64,000 nucleotides of DNA from an uncultured Lachnospiraceae bacterium. GTDB lineage: Bacteria > Bacillota > Clostridia > Lachnospirales > Lachnospiraceae. Position 1 is the first letter of the stretch, and each line of letters begins with the position of its first letter. A program made the translations under genes and the position numbers. The DNA lies in contig URQQ01000007.1 in the NCBI GenBank assembly GCA_900549995.1, positions 37,766 to 101,765 of the forward strand, written 5' to 3'. Below the pieces are notes generated by a model. That model made no database searches, was not told where the DNA came from, and worked only from the letters and a program-made list of their open reading frames with translations. Below are positions 1 through 7,979 of this stretch, one piece after another.

Positions 1-1652
1 GCTATGGGGAGCATCCTCTGTATCAGGTAGAGGTGGAGGTTGTATGTGAAAACCATACAGAAGTTTATCCTGCATTTTCATACGGGATACGGACCATAGA
101 GCTGAACACGGATGTGATTCAGGGGGAAGACAGGAATTTTACGTTTGTTGTGAATGGGAAGCCTGTTTACTGTAAAGGCGGAAACTGGGTGCCAAATGAT
201 TTTATCTATGCACGGGTGCCGGAAGAAAAGTATAAAGTGCTGATAGAGGAGGCTGTGGAAGCAAATTTCAATATGCTGCGTGTGTGGGGCGGCGGACTCT
301 ATGAGAGGGAGCTGTTCTACGACTTGTGCGACGCGAACGGAATTCTGATCTGGCATGATTTTATGTTCGCATGCTCGACGTATCCAGACCACCATGAATG
401 GTTCCGGTTACTGATGTGGAAAGAGCTGGATTATCAGACAAAGAGGCTTAGGAATCACAGCAGTATTGCGTTGTTCTGCGGAACAAATGAAGTCCACTGG
501 ATCTTTAATTCACAGGATAATCCACAGTGGGGGATTGAATTTACTGGTGATCATCCATATGGGCTGAGTGTTCCAAATCAGATGGCACGGGAGATCATCC
601 GAAAGAATTGTGCAAATATTCCGTACTGGAACAGTTCTCCGTATGGCGGCAGGCTTCCGAATGATGATACGGTGGGAGATGTGCACAGGTGGCACAATGC
701 GCTGATGAGCAAGAAGATGGAAGAGCGGATTGAGCCGAAAGATTATGATACCATTGAGTCAAAATTTGTCAGTGAATATGGGTTTATCGGTCCGTGCCCG
801 CTGGAGTCGATACAGGAATATATGGATGGTGCTTCTGCAGATGGCGATGCTATGGACCGGACAGGGGATGTGTGGCAGATGCATTCCAATGTATTTGAAA
901 AAGGGACAGTGAATGAAGCAATCCGGAAAAATTATGTCGATGATCCGGAAAAGCTTTCTCTTGAAGACTACATACTGTATGGAGGGATGGCACATGCATT
1001 GATGTATGGATATTCACTGGAAGCGATGCGGTTTAAAGAACATTGTTCTGGCGGATTGTTCTGGATGTATAACGATGCATGGGGCGAAGTCGGCTGGACA
1101 ATTGTAGATTACTATCTGCGCAGGAAAATTCCTTATTATGCTGTGAAACGTTCTCTTGCACATCGGAAATTCACACTCAGACTTGTGGATCAAAAAGTGG
1201 TGCTGCAGGGGATGAATGACACACCGGAGGTGTGGAAGACGAAAGTGAAGATTGGATATGCCACATTCGACGGAACAAAGATGGATCTGAAAGACCTGGA
1301 AGTTCAGGTAGATGCGGGAAGCAGGAATTATCTATACCAGATGGAACTTCCAGCAGAAGATTACAGAAAAGGTACTGTCATGCTCTATGCCGAAGACGCG
1401 GAGTCTGTATGGCTTCGCATGGATGATATGAGAAATCTTGAATATGAGACTTCTGCTGTAGAGATGATAGAATCGGCTCCGGAAGGGGATGGCTGGAAAC
1501 TGACAGTGAAAGCATCCGGGTTCGCGCACGGGGTTTACTATAAAGGAAATGAAAAAGGTTCTGATAATTATTTCGATCTGCTTCCGGGGGAAACAAAGAC
1601 TGTATATATCAAAGGACAGAAAAATGCACCGGAAATCAGTCAGGTAAGATAA
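1..1652 (+). CDS. Beta-mannosidase, glycoside hydrolase family 2 (5' end cut by window)
   Basis: The reading frame is open from the left edge (first full codon at 3), so only the last ~549 residues of a normally ~800-residue enzyme are present; the GTG at 33 is an internal codon. The first visible residues, YGEHPLYQVEVEV, match the segment just before the TIM barrel in GH2 beta-mannosidases. The barrel follows with GGNWVPND and LRVWGGGLYE. The GTNE motif holds the expected acid/base Glu (codon 489-491) and VSEYGF holds the nucleophile Glu (774-776). The family removes terminal beta-1,4-linked mannose from manno-oligosaccharides or N-glycan cores. No signal peptide can be judged. A mannose/lyxose isomerase-like gene follows 55 bp downstream, which fits mannoside catabolism. 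Beta-mannosidase is preferred over beta-galactosidase because of the GGNWVPND and GTNEVHW signatures. Confidence 0.92.
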   Translation, partial: YGEHPLYQVEVEVVCENHTEVYPAFSYGIRTIELNTDVIQGEDRNFTFVVNGKPVYCKGGNWVPNDFIYARVPEEKYKVLIEEAVEANFNMLRVWGGGLYERELFYDLCDANGILIWHDFMFACSTYPDHHEWFRLLMWKELDYQTKRLRNHSSIALFCGTNEVHWIFNSQDNPQWGIEFTGDHPYGLSVPNQMAREIIRKNCANIPYWNSSPYGGRLPNDDTVGDVHRWHNALMSKKMEERIEPKDYDTIESKFVSEYGFIGPCPLESIQEYMDGASADGDAMDRTGDVWQMHSNVFEKGTVNEAIRKNYVDDPEKLSLEDYILYGGMAHALMYGYSLEAMRFKEHCSGGLFWMYNDAWGEVGWTIVDYYLRRKIPYYAVKRSLAHRKFTLRLVDQKVVLQGMNDTPEVWKTKVKIGYATFDGTKMDLKDLEVQVDAGSRNYLYQMELPAEDYRKGTVMLYAEDAESVWLRMDDMRNLEYETSAVEMIESAPEGDGWKLTVKASGFAHGVYYKGNEKGSDNYFDLLPGETKTVYIKGQKNAPEISQVR

Positions 1653-1671
1653 AACGAAGGCAGGGAAAATA

Positions 1672-1694
1672 CCGGCAGGAAATTATCCTGCCGG
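1672..1694 (+). other. Intercistronic hairpin
   Basis: Perfect 8-bp inverted repeat CCGGCAGG / CCTGCCGG with a 7-nt loop, ending directly against the AAGGAGG ribosome site of the isomerase gene. No T run follows, so it is not a normal terminator. It could protect or cleave the mRNA, or modulate translation of the downstream gene. Confidence 0.5.
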
Positions 1695-1707
1695 AAGGAG
1701 GCAGAAA

Positions 1708-2253
1708 ATGAAACGAGAACAATACGATGCAATCAGAAAAGAAGCAGTAAAATACTACGAAAAGGCAGGAATTGTGCTGACAGATATTGAGAAAGAGACT
1801 ATGGAGGCGGCAGACTTTGGTCTTGGCAGATTTGAAGAAATGGGGCTGATTCTCGTCACTTACATCAATACTGAGAGATGCTGTGCCAAAGAAATGGTGC
1901 TCCTTCCGGGACAGACATGCCCGGAACACAGCCACGTACCCATTCCGGAACGCAGTTATCCGGGGAAAGAAGAGACATTCCGCTGCCGCTACGGCACAGT
2001 ACTCCTCTACGTAGAGGGAGAGGAAAGCGAAAATATTCAGGCAGTAAAACCGAAAGACACAGAACAATATTTCACTGCAGCACACGAAATAATACTGCAC
2101 GCCGGTGAGCAGTACACAATGCAGCCAGACACAAAACACTGGTTCCAGGCAGGGAAAGAAGGCGCGGTCATTTCCGAATTCAGCACACAAAGCATGGATG
2201 AATACGACATATTCACCGATCCGGCGGTTGAAAGGATGCCGGTGGTTGAGTAG
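1708..2253 (+). CDS. D-lyxose/D-mannose ketol-isomerase-like cupin
   Basis: A 181-residue protein, the full size for the D-lyxose isomerase family (Pfam Lyx_isomer). The family is a metal-dependent cupin that interconverts D-lyxose/D-xylulose and often D-mannose/D-fructose. Metal ligands expected from the fold are visible: His74 and His76 in CPEHSH, Glu88 or Glu89 in GKEET, and His144 in DTKHW. Start ATG 1708 follows AAGGAGG at good spacing. It lies 55 bp behind the beta-mannosidase and probably shares its transcript, so mannose released by that enzyme is a plausible substrate (inference). The stop codon abuts a 15-bp perfect hairpin at 2254, which belongs to a mobile-element remnant and may also end transcription. 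Confidence 0.85.
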   Translation: MKREQYDAIRKEAVKYYEKAGIVLTDIEKETMEAADFGLGRFEEMGLILVTYINTERCCAKEMVLLPGQTCPEHSHVPIPERSYPGKEETFRCRYGTVLLYVEGEESENIQAVKPKDTEQYFTAAHEIILHAGEQYTMQPDTKHWFQAGKEGAVISEFSTQSMDEYDIFTDPAVERMPVVE

Positions 2254-2661
2254 TTGGGGACGTAATCCTTTTAAATAGGATTACGTCCCCAACTTCGATT
2301 CAACCTGTCCCCAAGTGCAATTTAACCTGTCCCTTTTTGAAGTTTTGCATATTCATGCAATAGGCATATTTTTTATAATAGCCTATAGAAATGGCACTTT
2401 TTAACTTCTATTCGCGGTAAACTTAGAAAGAGTTATATGCACAATATTACATTTTGCTGTTGTTACTACTTTGTTTTCATTGCCTAGAACAGGTCAATTG
2501 GCTGAATAACGATGTATTTTCAATTTTTTGGTAGCCTTTTAATTTAGATAGAATTGTATATTATACATATTAACGCATTTGGGGACAGGTCTATTTGCAA
2601 TTAGGGACACATTGTTTCTTAATTGGGGACGTAATCCAACTGAGAAAGATTACGTCCCCAA
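2254..2661. mobile_element. Non-autonomous REP/RAYT-like element with hairpin ends
   Basis: About 408 bp with no plausible ORF. The left end is a 15-bp perfect inverted repeat (TTGGGGACGTAATCC at 2254-2268, complement at 2278-2292). The right end carries the same 14-bp stem (2623-2636 and 2648-2661) with a different loop. Inside each end are matching GGGACAGG-type blocks in opposite orientation (AACCTGTCCC at 2302 and again near 2323 on the left; GGGGACAGGT at 2581 and GGGACA near 2604 on the right). The centre (2340-2570) is AT-rich filler. Hairpin ends with GGGGAC motifs are typical of elements mobilised by Y1-type REP-associated tyrosine transposases. No transposase is in the window, so it would depend on one in trans. 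Family assignment is inference. Confidence 0.65.
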
Positions 2662-2670
2662 TCAACGCAT

Positions 2671-2699
2671 TTGACTTCCCTCCCCCAAGTTGTTACAAT
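2671..2699 (+). promoter_or_regulatory. Promoter of the MATE transporter gene
   Basis: TTGACT (2671-2676), 17-bp spacer, TACAAT (2694-2699): near-consensus sigma-A promoter. It starts 10 bp beyond the right hairpin of the mobile element, so the element sits directly upstream of the promoter. Confidence 0.75.
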
Positions 2700-2726
2700 A
2701 ATTAAAGTATATTCTTGGGGGTAATT

Positions 2727-4076
2727 ATGATGCAAAAGACGACGGCCATGACGGAGGGCAATATCTGGAAGCAGCTGTTTTTGTTTTCGGTTCCGTTGAT
2801 TTTGGGGAATTTATTTCAGCAGTTATATAATACGGTGGATTCTATCATAGTAGGGAATTATATTGGGAGTGAGGCGCTTGCGGCAGTCGGTTCGAGCGGC
2901 TCGCTTTTAAATCTTCTGATAGGTTTTTGTGTTGGGGCTTCGGCGGGGGCCGGGGTCGTGATTTCGCAGTATTACGGGGCAAAGGATGAGAAGGGGCTTC
3001 ATAAGGCGGTTCATACGACGATCGCGATTGCCATTGCGGCGGGAATCATACTGACGGTGGTGGGGATTTTGCTGTCACCACTTCTTTTGAGAGCGATGGG
3101 AACGCCCTCGGAGGTGTTTGATCAGGCGGTGATCTATCTCCAGGTATACTGGGGCGGAATTTTATTCAATGTCATCTACAACATGGCGGCGGGGATATTA
3201 AATGCGGTCGGCAATTCCAGGAGGTCGCTGGTTTATCTGATGATCGCGGCAATTTCGAATATCTTTCTGGATCTTTTGTTTGTTGTGGTATTCAAGATGG
3301 GAATCGTCGGTGCGGCGCTTGCGACGGATGTAAGCCAGCTGCTTTCGTCTATTTTCATTATTCTTTTCCTTGTGAGGAGTAAAGAAATGTACCGCCTGAA
3401 GTTGAAAGATATCCGTTTTTATGATAAAATGCTTGGAAAAATCTTAAGGATAGGACTGCCGACAGGGATACAGAACATTGTAATCTCATTTTCAAATGTA
3501 ATTGTACAGTCCAGCGTGAACAGTTTCGGTTCCGCGGTGATGGCTGGTTTTGCCGCTTATGTTAAAATAGACGGATTTAATATTATGCCGGTGATGAGTT
3601 TCAGCATGGCTGCGACGACATTTACCGGACAGAATATCGGAGCCGGACGTTACGACCGGGTGAGAAAGGGAATGTGGGTGTCGCTTTCGATGGGCGTGAT
3701 TTATACGATAGCGACCGGGGCACTGCTTCTGTTATTTGCGCCTCAGATTATCGGGGTATTTACGAATAACAAAGAAGTAGTTCAGCATGGTGTATACGTA
3801 TTGAAATATTTCTGCCCGTTCTACTTTCTTCTGGCGGTTATGCATGAGCTGTCGGGAACGATTCGCGGAACCGGCAAGACTGTAGAGCCTATGCTGATTG
3901 CGCTGACAAGTCTCTGTGTCTTCAGAGTAGTGTGGATCATGGTCGTCCTGTCGATAGAACACCGGATGGACTGGCTGTTTGTAGTCTATCCTATTTCGTG
4001 GCTGATCGGAGCCGTGTTGACAGTGTTATATGCTTGGAAAGGAAAATGGATGCCGGATGAGATGCGGAATAAATAA
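2727..4076 (+). CDS. MATE family multidrug/cation antiporter
   Basis: A 449-residue polytopic membrane protein with about 12 hydrophobic segments and no cleavable signal. The opening (EGNIWKQLFLFSVPLILGNL, then QQLYNTVDSIIVGNYIG) is the N-terminal signature of MatE proteins, and the second half repeats the pattern, as expected for the two six-helix bundles. Such proteins export cationic drugs, dyes or metabolites in exchange for Na+ or H+; the substrate cannot be told. ATG 2727 is chosen over TTG 2715 because the GGGGG ribosome site (2717-2721) lies inside the longer version. The 3' end overlaps the start of the next gene by about 20 bp, so the two are cotranscribed. Confidence 0.93.
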   Translation: MMQKTTAMTEGNIWKQLFLFSVPLILGNLFQQLYNTVDSIIVGNYIGSEALAAVGSSGSLLNLLIGFCVGASAGAGVVISQYYGAKDEKGLHKAVHTTIAIAIAAGIILTVVGILLSPLLLRAMGTPSEVFDQAVIYLQVYWGGILFNVIYNMAAGILNAVGNSRRSLVYLMIAAISNIFLDLLFVVVFKMGIVGAALATDVSQLLSSIFIILFLVRSKEMYRLKLKDIRFYDKMLGKILRIGLPTGIQNIVISFSNVIVQSSVNSFGSAVMAGFAAYVKIDGFNIMPVMSFSMAATTFTGQNIGAGRYDRVRKGMWVSLSMGVIYTIATGALLLLFAPQIIGVFTNNKEVVQHGVYVLKYFCPFYFLLAVMHELSGTIRGTGKTVEPMLIALTSLCVFRVVWIMVVLSIEHRMDWLFVVYPISWLIGAVLTVLYAWKGKWMPDEMRNK

Positions 4077-4440
4077 GTGGGAGAAGCCATTTACAGAAGA
4101 AGAAAAGAACAATTACAGAGAAGAAGCCAGAAAAGTGTTTGCGCAGAAGGCAGATTATTATGCTGAAAAACTTGGCGTTACTTATAACAGGATTGCTATC
4201 CGTGAACAGAAAACAAGATGGGGAAGCTGCAGTTCCAAAAAGAACCTGAATTTTAACTGGAGACTTCTGCTTGCGCCGGAAGAGATTCTGGATTATGTGG
4301 TGGCGCATGAGCTGTCACACCTGAAAGAAATGAATCATTCCAGAGAATTCTATAAAGTGCTGGAGTCAGTGATGCCGGATTACCGGTGGCGCCAGCAGTG
4401 GTTGAAGGATAATGGAATGACCCTGTGGCAGAGAAGATAG
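4057..4440 (+). CDS. YgjP-like (DUF45/M48-type) zinc metallopeptidase
   Basis: A small cytosolic protein of 127 residues from ATG 4057; an in-frame ATG at 4030 would add nine residues. The zinc site is clear: HELSH (codons around 4306-4320) with a further His in MNHSREFY downstream. The preceding RWGSCSSKKNLNFNWRLL stretch is the hallmark of the YgjP/DUF45 (WLM-like) family. The usual YgjP is ~170-230 residues, so this is a short member that keeps the whole catalytic core. It overlaps the MATE gene and is followed by a phospholipase-D-like gene 22 bp later. The natural substrate of the family is not established. Confidence 0.85.
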   Translation: MRCGINKWEKPFTEEEKNNYREEARKVFAQKADYYAEKLGVTYNRIAIREQKTRWGSCSSKKNLNFNWRLLLAPEEILDYVVAHELSHLKEMNHSREFYKVLESVMPDYRWRQQWLKDNGMTLWQRR

Positions 4441-4462
4441 TGTGTTGAAAGAAGGATGAAAT

Positions 4463-5878
4463 GTGAAAAAAGCTGTAAAATATATTATTGGAGCGATCGC
4501 TGTATTAACTGCATATGAACTGGGAGGCGCGCTCCTTCCATTTGCCAGAATGAAGACGGCGGACAGTGAGTATAAGGAAAATGTTGATACAGATGTCTAT
4601 TACGGCGGAAGCGAAGACGGCGCCGACCGGGCAAGGGTAGTAGAGGAGAATAAGGATGCTCTGGACACGAGACTTTCCATGTTCGAGGAGGCAAAAGAAA
4701 GTATTATTCTGACAACATTCGATATCCGTGAAGGGAAAAGTACAGATCAGATTTTCTCGTCTCTGATTGCGGCAGCGGACCGCGGCGTAAAAGTACGGAT
4801 TATTGTAGACGGAATGTACGGAATGCTCCACATGAACGGGAAAGATACCTTTTATGCGGCGGGAAGCCACAAGAATATTGAGATCAAATATTACAATGAG
4901 CCCAATCCGTTAAAGCCGTGGACATTTAACGGAAGAATGCATGATAAATATATCATCATCGATGACCAGCTGCTCCTGCTTGGCGGAAGAAATACATTTG
5001 ATTATTTTATCGGAGAATGGAAGGGGAAGAACAGGGGTTTTGACCGGGAAGTTCTCGTCTATAATACGGACTATGAACAGGGAGCGGACAAAAGTGTCAT
5101 CGGTGAGGTCAAAGCATATTTTGAGAGTATGTGGAAGAAAAAAGAATGCAGGACCGTATTTGGGAAGACGCCCGGATCACATAAAAACGGGACAGAAAAA
5201 GCACTTGCCAGAATGAAGGACTGCTATCAGGGACTGTCAGCCCAGCCTGTAGATTACTGGGAAACGACAGCAGCCACAAAAAAGATATCCTTCCTTCATA
5301 ACCCGACACATATATATGGGAAAGAACCCTATGTCTGGGAAGAACTTCGCCAGCTGATGATGCAGGCAGAGGAGCGGGTGATGATTCATACACCCTATGC
5401 AGTTTACTCGGAAGAGATGTATGAAGGAATGAAAGAAATCAGTGAAAAGGTTCCTAATACATCCGTGATCTTAAATGCAATTGCAGTCGGCGACAATGTA
5501 TGTGCTTCCTCAGATTACCTGAGGAATAAGAACAGGCTTCTTGATACAGGAATGGACTTTTATGAGTATATGGGGGATTACTCAACGCATGGGAAATCAC
5601 TCGTAATTGATCAAAATATCTCAGTGATCGGTTCCTATAACTTTGACAACCGGAGTACTTATGTGGACACAGAGACGATGCTTGTGATTGACAGTACCGG
5701 CTTAAATGAACAGCTGACAGGATATCTGGAAGCACTGAAAGCAGAGTCATTGAAGGTCATTGATGAGAACCGCTACGAGGCAAAGGATGGAGTAAAACAA
5801 AAAGAAATTCCTGCGAAAAAGAAGAAGCTGATCAAGAAACTTGCATTTTTCCTGCAGCCATTCCGCTATCTTATATAA
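4463..5878 (+). CDS. Phospholipase D-like / cardiolipin synthase-like protein
   Basis: A 471-residue protein with a GTG start at 4463 (the overlapping ATG 4461 is followed at once by a stop) and a GAAGGATG ribosome region. One hydrophobic N-terminal segment (residues ~5-22) probably anchors it in the membrane. It carries two HxKxxxxD motifs: HDKYIIID near residue 160, followed by GGRN, and HGKSLVID near 376, followed by GSYNFDNRS. Two HKD motifs define the PLD superfamily, in which the two His act as nucleophile and acid. Cardiolipin synthase is the likeliest role, but the two CLS N-terminal membrane helices are reduced to one, so phosphatidyltransferase, phospholipase or nuclease activity are all possible. 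The C-terminus is rich in Lys. Confidence 0.85.
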   Translation: MKKAVKYIIGAIAVLTAYELGGALLPFARMKTADSEYKENVDTDVYYGGSEDGADRARVVEENKDALDTRLSMFEEAKESIILTTFDIREGKSTDQIFSSLIAAADRGVKVRIIVDGMYGMLHMNGKDTFYAAGSHKNIEIKYYNEPNPLKPWTFNGRMHDKYIIIDDQLLLLGGRNTFDYFIGEWKGKNRGFDREVLVYNTDYEQGADKSVIGEVKAYFESMWKKKECRTVFGKTPGSHKNGTEKALARMKDCYQGLSAQPVDYWETTAATKKISFLHNPTHIYGKEPYVWEELRQLMMQAEERVMIHTPYAVYSEEMYEGMKEISEKVPNTSVILNAIAVGDNVCASSDYLRNKNRLLDTGMDFYEYMGDYSTHGKSLVIDQNISVIGSYNFDNRSTYVDTETMLVIDSTGLNEQLTGYLEALKAESLKVIDENRYEAKDGVKQKEIPAKKKKLIKKLAFFLQPFRYLI

Positions 5879-6213
5879 ATGATTATCATGATATTATTCG
5901 AAAAGGACAATCACCCAAAGGACAGATTCAAGCTCAGGAACCTGCCCTTTTTGATTCTGACATATGCCGGGAAGCCTGCAGGAAGATTGCGAATGGAAGA
6001 TGGCAAAACCTTTCGGAGAGAAAGCAGTATGTCTTTGAATCTTTGGTGTTATAATAAATTTGCGAAAGCATAGTGACAGATGCTTTGCCGGGAGGAAGTA
6101 TTTTTCATTCTTCCGGTTTCCGGAATGAAAGAACTGGAAGAGAATTATTATTGCCACATATGATTTGAAGTTGTATAATAAATGTAACGACGAAAGGTAA
6201 GGGAGGCTTGCTT
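5879..6213. other. Intergenic region: possible terminator, inverted repeat, promoter
   Basis: 335 bp without a convincing gene. At 5917-5952 an imperfect stem (AAAGGACAG / CTGCCCTTT) followed by five T could end the phospholipase-D transcript. At 6111-6125 there is a short perfect hairpin (TTCCGG-TTT-CCGGAA). A promoter for the PHP gene lies at 6151-6179. A 64-codon ORF at 5879-6073 has no recognisable ribosome site or domain and was not accepted. Confidence 0.5.
6151..6179 (+). promoter_or_regulatory. Promoter of the PHP-domain gene
   Basis: TTGCCA (6151-6156), 17-bp spacer, perfect TATAAT (6174-6179); the start codon is 35 bp downstream of the -10 box. Confidence 0.65.
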
Positions 6214-7044
6214 ATGAAGTTTGATATGCATTGTCATGTGAAGGAAGGTTCTATTGACAGTAAGGTAAGCTTGGACGAGTATATTACAATCCTGAAAAAG
6301 CATGGATTTGGGGGAATGCTTGTTACGGATCACGACACGTATAAGGGGTACCGCCACTGGAAATATGACATGAAGGGGAAGGTTCATAACGATTTTGTGG
6401 TATTGAAAGGAATTGAGTACGATACAAGAGATGCCGGACATATATTGATTATTATGCCCGAGGGTGTGAGGATGAGGCTTCTGGAACTGAGAGGACTCCC
6501 GGTATCGGTGCTGATTGATTTTGTGCACAGGCACGGAGGCATCCTTGGGCCGGCACATCCATGCGGTGAGAAATATTTAAGTTTTGCAAAATCAAAACGT
6601 TATTTTGGTTCACCGGAGATTATCAAAAGGTTTGACTTTATAGAAGTATTTAATGCGTGCGAATCCGAACATTCCAACGCAGGAGCCGCAAAGCTTGCTG
6701 AAAAATACCAGAAGCCGGGCATCGGCGGCAGTGATGCGCATAAAACGGACTGTGTAGGATTGGCTTACACAGATTTCCCGGAAGAGATTACATGTGAGAC
6801 GGATCTGATCTCCCAGATCAGGAGAAAAGTGCCGCTGGAAGCAGGCGGATCTTTCTACACAAAGACTACGAAAGATAAGATGGGAAAAGCTAACAAGCTT
6901 TTAGTTTATTCATTCTGGTTTTACAATAAGGGAGGAGAACTTCTGAAACGGCGGAGGAGAAATGAAAAGAGCCGGATTGAGAATCCGATTGACCCGATCG
7001 ATCCGATTGAGGCACCATATGTGAATATCATCAGTAAAAAATAA
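6214..7044 (+). CDS. PHP-domain phosphoesterase
   Basis: A 276-residue cytosolic protein from ATG 6214; GGGAGG at 6201-6206 decides this start over TTG 6208. The PHP metal-binding motifs appear in order: HCH at residues 6-8, TDHD in the mid-30s, IEYDTRDAGH around residue 70, AHPCG near 113, and GGSDAH near 170. These ligands bind a metal cluster that hydrolyses phosphoesters. Relatives include histidinol phosphatase-like, tRNA 5'-end and nucleotide phosphoesterases; the substrate here is unknown. The C-terminus has an odd short repeat, NPIDPIDPIE. A DUF975 membrane protein follows 28 bp later, probably in the same transcript. Confidence 0.85.
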   Translation: MKFDMHCHVKEGSIDSKVSLDEYITILKKHGFGGMLVTDHDTYKGYRHWKYDMKGKVHNDFVVLKGIEYDTRDAGHILIIMPEGVRMRLLELRGLPVSVLIDFVHRHGGILGPAHPCGEKYLSFAKSKRYFGSPEIIKRFDFIEVFNACESEHSNAGAAKLAEKYQKPGIGGSDAHKTDCVGLAYTDFPEEITCETDLISQIRRKVPLEAGGSFYTKTTKDKMGKANKLLVYSFWFYNKGGELLKRRRRNEKSRIENPIDPIDPIEAPYVNIISKK

Positions 7045-7072
7045 TGCATAAAAGAGATTAAGGAGGCAGATT

Positions 7073-7840
7073 ATGTGGTCAAGACCAGATTTGAAGATGA
7101 GAGGAAAGAGTGCATTCTACAGGAATTACTGGCCTGCAGTTTTGGCGGGACTCATCCTTTCGATAGCGACAGGACTGACAGGGGGGAATTCAGCAAGGAG
7201 GGTGATTACCGATAACAACAGAGGCAGTGATTATCCGAATTATTATTCACACGGACATCAGAGTCTGGTTACGGGATTGTTTGCTCTGGCGTTTACACTT
7301 ACGATGTTGGTTATCGCGCTGATCATAGTGATACTTAAGGTATTCGTAGGCAACCTTTTGCTGGTAGGCGGAAAAAGATTCTTTATGGAGAACAGAGAGT
7401 ACAATTCCAGAGTTTCCTCCGTATTGTATGGATTTAAAAACGGATTTTACGGAAATATTGTACTGACGATGTTTTTAAGGGATCTCTATACGTTTCTGTG
7501 GTCACTGTTATTTATCATACCGGGGATTGTCAAAGCCTATGAGTACAGAATGATTCCTTATATATTATCTGAGAATCCTGGAATGGACAGAAGACGTGCT
7601 TTTGAAATCAGCAGACAGATGATGAACGGACAGAAAATGGATACTTTCATTATGGATTTATCATTTATCGGCTGGAGTCTGTTATCAGCGATCACATGTG
7701 GCTTGTTTGGCGTATTCTATACACAGCCATACATTGAAGCCTCATTCGCAGAGCTTTATGCAGTATTCAGAGTTCATGCATTCCACACAGGTTCACTTAC
7801 AACAAGCGAATTGCCAGGGTTTGGCGGTGCATACTATTAA
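7073..7840 (+). CDS. DUF975 family integral membrane protein
   Basis: A 255-residue protein starting after AAGGAGG. The beginning (RPDLKMRGKSAFYRNYWPAV) and the later motif IPGIVKAYEYRMIPYILSE with NPGMDRRRAFEISRQMMNGQ are characteristic of DUF975. About four to five membrane helices are visible (residues ~22-40, 65-95, 125-145, 190-215). The family is common in Firmicutes and has no established function. A long imperfect hairpin follows at 7882-7913. The strong family match makes the identification secure while the role stays open. Confidence 0.85.
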   Translation: MWSRPDLKMRGKSAFYRNYWPAVLAGLILSIATGLTGGNSARRVITDNNRGSDYPNYYSHGHQSLVTGLFALAFTLTMLVIALIIVILKVFVGNLLLVGGKRFFMENREYNSRVSSVLYGFKNGFYGNIVLTMFLRDLYTFLWSLLFIIPGIVKAYEYRMIPYILSENPGMDRRRAFEISRQMMNGQKMDTFIMDLSFIGWSLLSAITCGLFGVFYTQPYIEASFAELYAVFRVHAFHTGSLTTSELPGFGGAYY

Positions 7841-7881
7841 GTATGTTTGATCATTCATTTTTGGCTGGAATGCAGGTACAG

Positions 7882-7913
7882 ATGTCCTTTGTAACAGATG
7901 TTGCAAGGGACAT
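7882..7913 (+). terminator. Putative terminator after the DUF975 gene
   Basis: A long stem pairing 7882-7896 with 7899-7913 (two G-U pairs), followed by a short T run. It lies between the DUF975 stop and the diguanylate cyclase gene. Confidence 0.5.
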
Positions 7914-7979
7914 TTTGCAGTTTGGGAGATCGGGCGGAGAATTGAGAACAGGCTGCAGTTAAAAATATGGAAGAAGGAA

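Noticed and set aside
33..35. GTG start for the beta-mannosidase gene
   Set aside because: The frame is open to the left edge, and the residues before it are a conserved part of the enzyme.
5879..6073. Short ORF (64 codons) right after the phospholipase-D gene
   Set aside because: No ribosome site, no domain, and its sequence includes a terminator-like hairpin.
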